From: a virus
Virus record (IMG/VR): IMGVR_UViG_3300032050_000890
Span: 1 to 22,203 of that record
DNA length: 22,203 nucleotides
Direction: 5' to 3' (one strand)
A program made the position numbers and the translations under genes. Shown one piece after another: positions 22,158 to 22,203 of the stretch. The stretch's first letter is position 1. Each line of letters begins with the position of its first letter. The notes under the pieces are model-generated. The model was not told the DNA's origin. It made no database searches and saw only the letters and a list, made by a program, of their open reading frames with translations.

Positions 22158-22203
22158 TAGAGAACTTCAATATTGTAGCCCGAAACACGATAAACTGAAC
22201 TAA

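Overview
The window is one continuous leftward (minus-strand) gene array from a T4-like tailed phage genome. The genes include a T4-type replication and recombination set: a family B DNA polymerase, a gp41-type replicative helicase, a T4 RNase H-type 5' nuclease, a UvsX/RecA recombinase and a gp32-like single-strand binding protein. Next to these is a nucleotide module of class I ribonucleotide reductase (both subunits), a mini-thioredoxin and a MazG-type pyrophosphohydrolase. No tRNA, rRNA, CRISPR array or integrase was seen. The DNA is AT-rich. At least six intergenic or gene-end sites carry a TTTG-N19/20-TAnnTTTG-like promoter, the layout known for Bacteroidetes (Bacteroidota) primary sigma factor promoters. 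Many start codons follow A-rich leaders such as AAATAAA-ATG rather than a Shine-Dalgarno. A Bacteroidetes/Flavobacteria-type host is therefore the best inference.

Layout in the direction of transcription, from right to left. (1) 22122-18734: a small family A-type DNA polymerase, a 587-residue protein of unknown function with a nuclease-like motif, and a small hypothetical protein. (2) 18627-14304: gp32-like SSB, UvsX, 5' nuclease and gp41 helicase. (3) 14262-10541: NrdB, NrdA, thioredoxin, MazG-like and a small HTH protein. (4) 10557-9003: two tandem Mom-like acyltransferase paralogs, suggesting DNA base hypermodification. (5) 8871-7302: small hypothetical genes with short repeated intergenic elements. 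(6) 7156-1: a 657-residue unknown protein, a GT-B-like glycosyltransferase, then a family B DNA polymerase broken in two by a Vsr/EDxHD-type homing endonuclease, and a third, partial Mom/DUF4338-like protein running off the left edge.

The most unusual feature is the broken polymerase gene. The N-terminal piece has the 3'-5' exonuclease and polymerase motifs A and B. It then ends in about 43 residues that resemble an intein (Hint) segment but lack the N-terminal cysteine and the block B TxxH. The endonuclease gene follows. The C-terminal piece starts at polymerase motif C, but the motif C codons are split by a 5-nt frame offset beside a 13-bp hairpin. This matches the 'fractured gene' arrangement known for split inteins with a Vsr-like endonuclease between the halves, but the intein looks degenerate. 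The same window carries a complete-looking family A polymerase with altered motifs A and C, so polymerase roles may be shared or replaced.

Other points of interest are apparently leaderless mRNAs (a promoter box 4-7 nt from the ATG of three genes), a long hairpin inside uvsX, and three Mom-like genes plus a glycosyltransferase in one phage segment.
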